Shown here piece after piece: positions 56,155 through 64,000 of a stretch of 64,000 nucleotides of DNA. This DNA comes from Bettongia penicillata ogilbyi. Its lineage: Eukaryota > Chordata > Mammalia > Diprotodontia > Potoroidae. The notes beneath the pieces are model-generated. The model worked only from the letters and a program-made list of their open reading frames with translations. It was not told the origin of the DNA and searched no databases. Both the position numbers and the translations under genes were made by a program. The DNA lies in NCBI GenBank assembly GCA_023548195.1, contig JAJHZJ010000221.1, forward strand, positions 3,392,838 to 3,456,837, written 5' to 3'. Positions within the stretch are counted from its first letter, which is position 1; the number at the start of each line of letters is the position of its first letter.

Positions 56155-56410
56155 AGCTTGGTGGTTCAGTGGGCAGAGTGCCAGGCTTGGAGTCAGGAAG
56201 ATTCTTCTTCATGAATTCAAATCTGGCCTTGGACACTTACTAGCTGTATGACCATGGGCAAGTCACTTATCCCTGTTTGCCTCAATTTCTCATCTATAAT
56301 ATGAGCTGGAGAAGGAAAAGGCAAACCACTCCTGTGTCTTTGCCAAGAAAACCCCAAATGGGGTTGGACAAAGAGCTGGATGCAAGGGAAGTGACTGAAC
56401 ATCAACAGAG
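56155..56410 (+). mobile_element. Marsupial tRNA-derived SINE
   Basis: 'agcttggtggttcagtgggcagagtgcc', 'gagctggagaaggaaaaggcaaaccactcctg' and 'agaaaaccccaaatggggttgg'. Confidence 0.88.
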
Positions 56411-56519
56411 TGAGAAAATCTCAAGGAAAATAAAAAGAAAATGTCTCTCTCCAGGTTGGTGTTGGCTAATTAATCAGTCACCTACAAATCTTCCTAATGG
56501 TACTATCGATCAGCCTACA

Positions 56520-57005
56520 TTTATATAAGTTTTTGACCGAGATTTCATGTCTTCGTCAAATGCCTTGCTAAAAATCCATATGCAATGTTTGCATCATTCC
56601 CTTAATCTAAAAATCTGGTAACCCAATTAAAATAGGAAAGGAGATTAGTTTAGCATAATTTTCTCTTAGCTAACTTATACTGACTCCCAATTTTTCCTTT
56701 CTAAGTCCTTACAAACCAACTACTTAATCATTTGTTTGAGACTTTTGCCAGGGGAGTAACATCAATTTCCTCGATCCATAGTTTTGGGAATTTATATTTT
56801 TCTCCTTTGTGGAATTTGTAATATTTTTCCATCTCCATTCTTCTGGCTTCTCTGCATTCTCTATAATTCCCAATGATCACTGAAAGCCACTCAGCAATCA
56901 TTATCTCTAAGTTCTTTTATAGTAGTCCTCTGGGATATAATTCATTTGCACCAAGAGACTTTTCAGTTAAAACAGTTGGATGTCCCCATATTATCTCCTC
57001 ATACT
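56520..57005 (-). mobile_element. CR1/L3 LINE ORF2 remnant
   Basis: Plus strand 'cgtcaaatgccttgctaaaaatcc', 'ctggtaacccaattaaaataggaaaggagatt' and 'cctctgggatataattcatttgcacc' is the antisense of CR1/L3 reverse transcriptase. No open frame. Confidence 0.65.
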
Positions 57006-57114
57006 ACCAACTCTCAGGGATATGATATTAGATCTGTGATTTCACTGATATAGAAAACTACTAGATGAGGAAAGTTCCTCTACCAGTGGAGGTCAGCATA
57101 TTCAAATAAATTCT

Positions 57115-57240
57115 TTCAGGAATGGGTCTCCACAACTCTTATAGAATTGCTGAATTGTCCAGGGTCACGGAGCCAGAATGTGTTAGTGTTGGGACTTGAA
57201 CTCAGGCTCTGTGACTACTATGATGGAACTAGCTTGTTGG
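57115..57240 (-). mobile_element. MIR-type fragment
   Basis: 'aattgtccagggtcacggagccag' and 'gggacttgaactcaggctctgtgac'. Confidence 0.65.
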
Positions 57241-57339
57241 AAGGAATGTGTTTAGTCCATCTTAAAGCTCTTTATAGATGTGAATTTATTTTGTTTGGTA
57301 TTATTATGGTCTCATTTGTTCTGTCTTTTCCCAATTTGA

Positions 57340-57660
57340 ACATTTCTCATTTGTAGAGAAGATAGAACCAAAAGGAGGGTTGAATAATACATCACACATG
57401 CTATTTGTCCTTAGAAGTTCTTATTCTCACTCTAAAGATGCCTTTGAAAAGCCCTTTTAATGTCCTTAAAATTTCCCCCAAGATACAGCTCATTCTAGAC
57501 CAGTCTTATTGGCACTTTTCTTACAAGACCATTTCATATTTTTGTATTCTTCTTTTGTCCTATGTTCCAAATCCATTGTTTCTATGCATTCTTTTAATAT
57601 CTGAACTTACCCTTCCCCTTTTTAAATTTCCATTTCACACCAAGAAAACAACCCTGCCTC
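57340..57660 (-). mobile_element. CR1/L3 LINE ORF2 remnant, 5' continuation
   Basis: Gene order fits an antisense continuation of 56520-57005 with the MIR inserted between: 'cctttgaaaagcccttttaatgtcc'. The 98-codon plus frame at 57405-57701 is a shadow. Confidence 0.45.
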
Positions 57661-58334
57661 TAAATATTTCATCAGCTTGTCAGCATTTTGATGAAGAATG
57701 AGAGTAAATTATTTGAGAACCATCTAGATTGGGAAAGCCATCAGAGCTAAGAACGACATGCTTCAAACCCACCACCACTGGGAGGGAAGTGAAAAGTTAC
57801 ATCTCAAATTCCAAATTCCTCCAGTCACAACAATAAATCATCAGTCTATGCTCGGAGTAAACCCAACTCATAGGCAAACTTGGATGACTTCTTAAATCAA
57901 GGAGAACACATTCCTTCTTTACATACTCAAATATTATTCTTAGATTTTTTTCATTCCAGACACTTTCTTGTAAACAACTCTATCCTATTCTATACAGTTT
58001 GTGTGAGGGAATGAATTTTTCAGCCTCACCGTCACAGGAACAAAAAGAAGCAGAAGTTGACTATGGAACTCACAGTTTCCAAAGGAAAAGATCTAATGAT
58101 GCTTGATAACAAATATGAAGAAATAATGACAGCCCAAGAAACAAAGGAGATGAAAGAATCACAGACTTATAGTTAGAATGACTTCCTAGCATATCTAATC
58201 TCCTCTATACCTTACTTTGAGTCTCCCCTACAGCATGCCCAGTAAATGACCAATTCTTCTTTGCTTGGAGGTGCTAGGGATTAAGAACTCACCATTATGG
58301 TTTTGGATAGTTCTAATTGGCCCTCTTCAAGAGC
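57661..58334. other. Unique sequence
   Basis: Nothing recognised. Confidence 0.4.
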
Positions 58335-58400
58335 TCTAATAAACCCCAAATGGGGTCACAAATAGTCAAACACAACTGAAAATGACTAAAGAAATTTTCA
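58335..58400 (+). mobile_element. Marsupial tRNA-derived SINE, tail only
   Basis: 'aaaccccaaatggggtcacaaatagtcaaacacaactg' is the 3' end of the SINE seen at 13812. Confidence 0.75.
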
Positions 58401-58747
58401 AAAGGTTTTCCTCATAACTCCACCTCTTTACCGTTCATTCGTCCTAATTTTGCTCTTTAAATTCTTCTCTAATAATATCCTCTTCAAGGATGGCCCCAAA
58501 TCATGTATAAATCAGCTCCATGAAGATTTTATACAGATAGGAGAGTAGATGTATAGGTTCATAGCTTTTTAATGTATTTTCTTCACCATATTTGTTTGGT
58601 ATTAATAAGATTCAATATTGTTTCCATGTTTTTGGCATCTTCGGTTCAGTTTCAAAGTAGACTTTCTTCATCTTGATGTGCAATGGGAAGAACACTGGAC
58701 TTGTAGATAAAAGAGCTTAGTTCTGGGATGTGCTAGAGTAGCTCATA

Positions 58748-58960
58748 CTGGCTAGAGAGAGCTGGTTGTTAAATTGACAGTGTTAGGATTTATACCTCAG
58801 AAATCAGCAAACACAATAAATCAGGGCTTAATTTAGTGTTTTGATCATTGTGTAGACTTAAGAAAATGACAGAGAAAACATTAATAATGCCGATTGTGTT
58901 TTTAATACATTTTTTCTTTCAGAGAGCCAGCTGTTAAACATCTACCAAAAACATAACGGC
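58748..58960 (+). mobile_element. Unclassified interspersed repeat, copy 2
   Basis: Partner of 7765-7985: 'gctggttgttaaattgacag', 'atcagcaaacacaataaatcagggcttaattt', 'agacttaagaaaatgacagagaaaac', 'attaataatgcc', 'agagccagctgttaaacat'. Same strand and same order. Confidence 0.6.
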
Positions 58961-59435
58961 TTTAGTTCAACTCTCAGCTTTCCATTTACCCTAGTGACAA
59001 AAAGTGGAGTTGTAGATGATCAAATGTCTCTTAGGCCAAACTTATAGGACATATTACCACCACCACCACTCAGAAACCTTCAGAGATGTGCTCTGTCTCC
59101 TGATTTTGAAGCAGCACAGGGTCCAGCTGCAGACCACACACAGATACCTAGGAGAAAACACATACATCAAATCAACTTCTGACACCTTACCCAGAACCAG
59201 GGCAGCCGGGACCACACACAACACCACCAAGGGAGATGAGAGGGAAAACCTTTGCACAGCAGCTGAGCCAATGGAAGCTATTTGGATTCTCACCTGGCCA
59301 TTCTCTCTCATATTGTCCACAAACTTTATTATGACTACCACAAAAGATAAGCTGGTCTGACATTGAGGCATCAATGCTGAATACAGTCTGAAATCATCAG
59401 ATGTGTATCATCTCTGAAGTTTATTCTCCACCTCT
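58961..59435. other. Unique sequence with overlapping frames
   Basis: Frames of 114 (59016-59360, plus) and 106 codons (59054-59374, minus) cover the same bases. Both arise from a stop-poor stretch and neither resembles a known protein. Confidence 0.35.
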
Positions 59436-59439
59436 TGCT

Positions 59440-59600
59440 AATGAGCATCTCTTAGTTATACTCTGAGCCTCAGTTTCCTTATTTCTAAAATGGGAATAAT
59501 TATATTTGTAATACCTATTTCACATAGTTGTTGTAGGGAAAGTACATGGAAACCAGAAGGTGCTCTGTGAATGAGCTTCCATTATTAGTATGTTTCTACT
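59440..59600 (+). mobile_element. MIR/CORE-SINE, 3' half
   Basis: 'gagcctcagtttccttatttctaaaatggg' and 'ggtgctctgtgaatgagcttccattattag'. Confidence 0.75.
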
Positions 59601-59737
59601 AAGCCAGATTTAAAATATCAGTTAATCCAGCTGTGAACTGCTCTGGTAAATATTACTGCTGCAGCAGTGGCATTAGAGCAAAAAGCTAATTTACCTATGA
59701 TGTGAACATTTGGCTAAGATCTTAAGTCTGGCCTTGG

Positions 59738-59880
59738 TTCCCTTGTTACTCATCCTTCCTTTTGAAGAGGACTGATGACAGTATTGGGGTGATGGCTTGA
59801 CTTCTGCATGAATTGGACTTAAATGAGGCAGAGTTGCACAAAATCTTCAGTCTCACTCTTTCTACCAGAGTTACAAGAAG
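59738..59880 (-). mobile_element. RTE-tailed SINE fragment
   Basis: 'tccttttgaagaggactgatgacag' and 'gaggcagagttgcacaaaatcttcag', shared with the insertion at 47003. Confidence 0.65.
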
Positions 59881-60154
59881 ATGGCATAGTGTCATGGATT
59901 TAGAACTGGAAGGGGCAGGGAGATGGATGTAGTCTTTTCTATATGGTACTTCAAAGTCATACCCAAAGATGCATGGCAGTTGTAAAACTTTTCTGGGCTA
60001 AGAGTCACTTTAATATGAATATCATTTTTATAATGATAGAAACCATTTGTCTCAAGACAAACTGTATGTCAACCATTGAGATGATGTTCAAACAATTAGG
60101 TTACCCAATTGATTTTTTTAAATACATAAATATTACATACAAGGTATAGCATAG

Positions 60155-60395
60155 GTAACTGGGCCTGGAATCTGGAGCACCTGAGTTCAAATCCATCCTT
60201 AGAGATTTACTAGCTGTGTGACTCTGGCTAAGTCACTTAATTTCTTTCTGCCTCAGTTTCCTCCTCTGTAAAATGGGGGCAATGATAACACTTACCTCTT
60301 AGGTTTATTGTGAGGATAAAAATGAGATAATATTAGCGAAGCATTTTGAAAACCTTAAAGTGCCATATAAATGCTAGATACTATTATCATTATAC
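60155..60395 (+). mobile_element. MIR/CORE-SINE, near full length
   Basis: 'gagttcaaatccatccttag', 'tgtgactctggctaagtcacttaat', 'cctcagtttcctcctctgtaaaatggggg' and 'aaagtgccatataaatgctag'. Confidence 0.88.
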
Positions 60396-61339
60396 CATGC
60401 TATCTCAACATTGCTAACAAAGAAAAATACTTAGCTAAATTTAATTTAGAAGATACTTCAGAGTTCAGGTCATTAAACAACTGCTACCAACTTATTTTTA
60501 GATGGCTACATATTTAATTAAATATATTTAAGATATTGTATTGGCACTTAAGGGACAGAAATAACACTTAGAGGGGTTTTTAGCATACCTCCAGGCCAAG
60601 TCAGGTTAGGTTGAAAGCTGGCTAGGCTTGGAGACCCATTGTTTAAAAAGAGAAAAAAAAAGTTACATGTTGACTAGTCATTTCACATCATGAAAACTAC
60701 AGGTGAACTTTGAAGCTGAAAGCAAAGATGTGATATTAACTTAGCTTACTAAGCTAAAATAAAAAAGGATGCAGTTTCCCTCTGTCTTCTTTTTGGGTCA
60801 AAATTAAAAAGTGAAAGGTTTCAGAATTTCTTCACCATGTATCCCCATCTTGGTGCTGTCACTATCTTAATGGCGTATCGATTGGCTTTCATCACCTGCT
60901 ACCTTTAAAGAAGCATTATTACTCTGTTGGGGCAAACATGAAAAACTACTTTTAAAGATCTTTTTTACATTTTCTTGATTTCTCAAAAGCTTCTTGCAGG
61001 CCTATTGAGCGTCTCAGTTACTGGAATTAACTCTACAATGGTTTTTGCTATTTGTCAGGCAGTGAATTTATCTGAAGCAAGCTGAGTTATCGAGGATCCA
61101 CAGGAAGGGGAAGATAGGAAGCCTTGAAGATAAATTAGATACATCGATAATTAGATATATGCCAAAAAAACGTATTTCAGGAGATGTCTAAGGGACAACT
61201 CCTCCCTCCCTTTGAACCTGAAGCTCTTGTGATGCTTAGTAGTGGTTCTTTTGAATATGGAAGGGAGGGGTATGAATGTATAAGTATAGTAATGAATCAA
61301 GAAAAAGTAGATTAAAAAAAGGAAATATTCAAAAACACA
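60396..61339. other. Unique sequence, possible conserved non-coding DNA
   Basis: 60830-61090 is complex, repeat-free and stop-rich ('ttaatggcgtatcgattggc', 'ttatcgaggatccacagg'). It has the texture of a conserved element, but this cannot be shown without alignment. Confidence 0.3.
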
Positions 61340-61505
61340 ATTGAAAAATTTAGCAAATATTTACAGAGTGCTTGCTATGGACAAGGAGCCATGTAAGATA
61401 TCAGTTTCAGAAGTTAAAAAAAATAACAAAAATCCCTGACCTCAAGAAACTTGGAATCTAATTGGAAGGAGGAAGGGAAGGAAAATAAGGACAGAAATAA
61501 GTATG
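61340..61505 (+). mobile_element. L2 LINE fragment
   Basis: 'gcaaatatttacagagtgcttgctatgg' and 'cctcaagaaacttggaatctaattgg'. Confidence 0.65.
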
Positions 61506-61534
61506 AGAGATGTTCTCTCTCTTCTTAAAGCATT

Positions 61535-61705
61535 TTGTATGAATTTAGTCTGCCTCCGCCTTTCCTCACCTTCTATGATACTTGTCTGTGTATATGTTCT
61601 ATGTCCTTCCATAGAGCATCAGCTCCTTGTGAGCTGGTGCTGTGACATTTTTATCTCTGTGTCTCTATTGGCTTGAATGTAGTAGGCACTTTATAAATGG
61701 CAACA
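61535..61705 (+). mobile_element. L2 3' tail
   Basis: 'agcatcagctccttgtgagctgg' and 'gaatgtagtaggcactttataaatgg'. Confidence 0.65.
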
Positions 61706-61864
61706 ATATGAAAAGTCTTCAAATAACACCCCAAAGATGGAACAGATCATTTTTTATGAATGAAATAATATAGTATTCCTTTTTCTCAAAATAGCCAGCA
61801 GACTTAAACAAGAGTTTCAGAACATATGCAGTGTCTGCATTTCTCTAGAGACAGTAGGAACATG

Positions 61865-61978
61865 AAATCATAGGATGATCAATCTAGAGCCAGAAGGGAC
61901 TTGAGAAGCCACCTAGCCCAGAAGACTGAGGCCATGGGTTAAGTGAATTGCCCAAGATCATACAAATACTATCAGATG
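61865..61978 (-). mobile_element. MIR-type fragment
   Basis: 'ctagagccagaagggacttgagaagcc' and 'gggttaagtgaattgcccaagatc'. Confidence 0.65.
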
Positions 61979-62190
61979 TGCAATGGGAAAAGCAATAAAC
62001 CTAGAGTCAGAAAACAGTGATTCGAGTCCCATATCAACAATGTGACTTAGCTGTGTGACCTTGTGCAAGTCACTCACCCTCCTTCGGCTTCATTTTCCTT
62101 CTATTTAAATGTAAATCATAATTAGACTATTTAGCTCACAGGATCTTTAGGAGGGTCAAACAAAGCAATATATAAGCATGTTATTAAGAA
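61979..62190 (+). mobile_element. MIR/CORE-SINE
   Basis: 'gcaataaacctagagtcag', 'tagctgtgtgaccttgtgcaagtcactc', then the tail region. Confidence 0.78.
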
Positions 62191-62294
62191 CATGGCATAT
62201 AAAAAGACGCTATTGTGTTTTTTGTAATTTGTTTCCTTCCATAAAAATATAGAAAAGAATAAATAAAAAGTGATCAAGATAACACATCTTTAAT

Positions 62295-62535
62295 ACTTTA
62301 ATTGGAATAGAGGGCTGACTTTCGAGTCAGGAGGACCTGAGTTCAAATCCAGACTCAGACATATACCAGCTATATGACCCTGAACAAATCTCTTAATTCT
62401 GTTTGCCTCAGTTTCCTCATCTGTAAAATGAGCTATATAAGGAAACAGAAAACCAGTATCTTTGCCAAGAAAATCCCAAATGGGGTCATGGAGAGTCAGA
62501 CACAATTGAAACAACTCAGCAACAACAAACTCCAT
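62295..62535 (+). mobile_element. Marsupial tRNA-derived SINE
   Basis: 'gagggctgactttcgagtcaggaggacctgag', 'cctcatctgtaaaatgagc' and 'aaatcccaaatggggtcatggagagtcagac', ending 'actcagcaacaacaaac'. Confidence 0.88.
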
Positions 62536-62754
62536 TCGCTGATACAGATTACAACCCTACCACAATTTAGCATGGATGGTCTTAGGGTTGTTATGATCAA
62601 AGAGAATCAATACAGCAAACTAGGGGATGCACCTTGCCAAGTTCAGATAAACTGGTCTTTGGACAACACACATTCATTCTATCATTGAGCTGTTCCTTGA
62701 AGCTTTCCAATCTTGGCAGAACTCTTAAAAGCTTGAATGCCACTGGTCTGGCAG
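62536..62754. other. Unique sequence
   Basis: No gene or repeat recognised. Confidence 0.4.
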
Positions 62755-62998
62755 TTACATGGCAGAGTTAGAGTTAGGAAGACAGGACTCAGGTACCTAC
62801 AAGATGTGAGATCCTGGGCAAGCTACTTAACCTCTGTTTACCTCAGTTTCCTCAGTTGTAAAAGGGGGTTAATAATACTCCACACCCCACCTCCCCAGGA
62901 TTGACGTGGGGACCAAATGAAATAATACTTATAATGCACTTAGCATAGTGCCTAGGGACACTCAACACAATTCATATTAAAAATCAATATTATCAGTA
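62755..62998 (+). mobile_element. MIR/CORE-SINE
   Basis: 'gagatcctgggcaagctacttaacctctg' and 'cctcagtttcctcagttgtaaaa', then 'cttagcatagtgcctaggg'. Confidence 0.8.
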
Positions 62999-63434
62999 TT
63001 ACTATTATTAATATCAAGCATGAAAACTCACTTTTATATCACAATGAGGCATTGAGGTAGGACTTTAGTGGAGGAAGGTAAAGAAGATGGAAATTACCTT
63101 CTAATTCCCAGAATTGAATTTGTTTGTGCCTTTCTTTGTACCCTTTCAGGGGTAGGAAGAGAAAAAAAAAGTGCCATCCCTTTACATCACTCCCTCAAAG
63201 GCATAGGAAGGCACATGGGAATTCAATTTGAAATTCCAGAACCATTTGAGAGTCTGGGGATAAACAAGGTACAAGTAGGGGAGTAGACTTTGGCAGCATG
63301 ATGCTGGTGGGACTGATGCCTTGATGCCAGAGATATGTGTGGTGGAGGGCAATGTTACTAAAATGAGACTCAGTTCTCTGAGTCATCTAATTTCAGAGTA
63401 AGAAAGAACTTGTGCAAGAGACCCCTCTAGACAG
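62999..63434. other. Unique sequence
   Basis: The 72-codon frame at 63068-63286 has no known domain. Confidence 0.4.
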
Positions 63435-63790
63435 GGAGTCAATAAGACATGATAACTGATTGGATATGAGAAGGAAGGGTCAGGGAAAATCTCAGGATTA
63501 GCAAAGTTAGAGAATTGGTGCCATTGCTGGAAATGATATCAGAAAGAGGAGTAGGTTTAAGGGGGAAAGATTCTGAGCTAAATTTTGGACATGTTGATAT
63601 TGAGGTGTTGGTCCCAAAGTTGGAGGCCATGAGCCTGGAGTTCTGAAGAGGGATCAAGTCTGGAAGTGTAGGTTGGGGAATTGTCTGCATAATTGTGAGT
63701 GAAAGATAGTAGTAAAATTGTAGTGAAAGATAGAAGTAAATGAGATTGCCAAAAGAAAGTAACATAAAGAGAGAAGAAAGCCTAGCCTAA
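63435..63790 (+). mobile_element. L2-class LINE 3' region
   Basis: 'aactgattggatatgag', 'gctaaattttggacatgttgatattgaggtg' and 'ggaattgtctgcat' follow the L2 3' text known in marsupials and monotremes. The 108-codon minus frame at 63439-63765 is its antisense. Confidence 0.6.
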
Positions 63791-64000
63791 GTGTTTGGGA
63801 AACTCCTACATTAAGAGTTCAGTACAGGCATGCTGGGAAATGCAAAAAAAACCAATTTGGCAAATCTGAAAAGAAGGAAAGAATGTAGACATGGCACACT
63901 TTTAAGTTCAATCTGAATTATTCACATTTTCTTCATAATTTTCTTAAGTCTAGATATTGCCCAGAACAATAAATAAAATCCTGATTTCCTAATACTTGCT
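63791..64000. other. Unique sequence to window end
   Basis: Nothing recognised. Confidence 0.4.

Noticed and set aside
59016..59374. Opposed 114- and 106-codon frames
   Set aside because: Overlapping open frames on both strands with no homology indicate a chance stop-poor region.

Overview
The window looks like non-coding (intergenic or intronic) DNA from a marsupial. It is AT-rich, CpG-poor and built mostly from interspersed repeats. The evidence for a marsupial is the repeat mix: ORF1-only LINE-1 relatives (half-L1, HAL1 type), L1s with characteristic 3' ends, tRNA-headed SINEs with either a 'ggagaaggaaatggcaaaccactcc' body or an RTE-like tail, abundant MIR/THER1-type CORE-SINEs, L2 and CR1/L3 fossils, and an RTE element. 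I cannot tell which marsupial. I found no intact host protein gene, rRNA or CRISPR. Almost every ATG-to-stop reading frame lies in a repeat or is a chance frame. The only host-gene sequences I recognise are two dead copies: a processed prefoldin subunit 6 (PFDN6) pseudogene on the minus strand at about 17.67-18.13 kb, and a short YBX-type cold-shock-domain fragment at about 21.2 kb.

Layout. 0-15 kb: old L2, MIR and SINE fragments separated by unique sequence, with several CTCF-like motifs (best at 7472-7486), an AT island (8.5-8.8 kb) and a perfect 37-bp tandem duplication (10350-10423). 15.18-15.77 kb: a short HAL1/L1-type 3' end with a 5' inversion and a 16-bp target-site duplication, a textbook twin-priming insertion. 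16-25 kb: SINEs, an L1 3' end, GATA microsatellites, CR1/L3, the two pseudogenes and a possible solo LTR. 25.3-29.7 kb: two decayed antisense L1 ORF2 bodies, the first interrupted by an RTE element. 29.9-34.1 kb: a nearly full-length HAL1, a CR1/L3 pol fragment, a hAT-like end and an antisense L1-class 5' end. 34.1-40.6 kb: mostly unique DNA with antisense L1 3' ends. 40.7-46.9 kb: an old HAL1-like element broken by two SINEs, by a composite insertion of about 600 bp and by a younger full-length HAL1. 46.9-64 kb: an L1 3' end split by a SINE, then scattered SINEs, L2 and CR1 among unique sequence, some of which could be conserved non-coding DNA.

The most unusual structure is at 42744-43340. 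Two same-strand segments, one copied from 1373 bp upstream (371/376 identical) and one from 1165 bp downstream (2 differences), are joined at a 3-bp microhomology and placed inside the C-terminal coding part of the old HAL1 ORF1. This looks like a replication-based serial template-switch scar, although an assembly artefact must be excluded. I saw no new multi-gene system.
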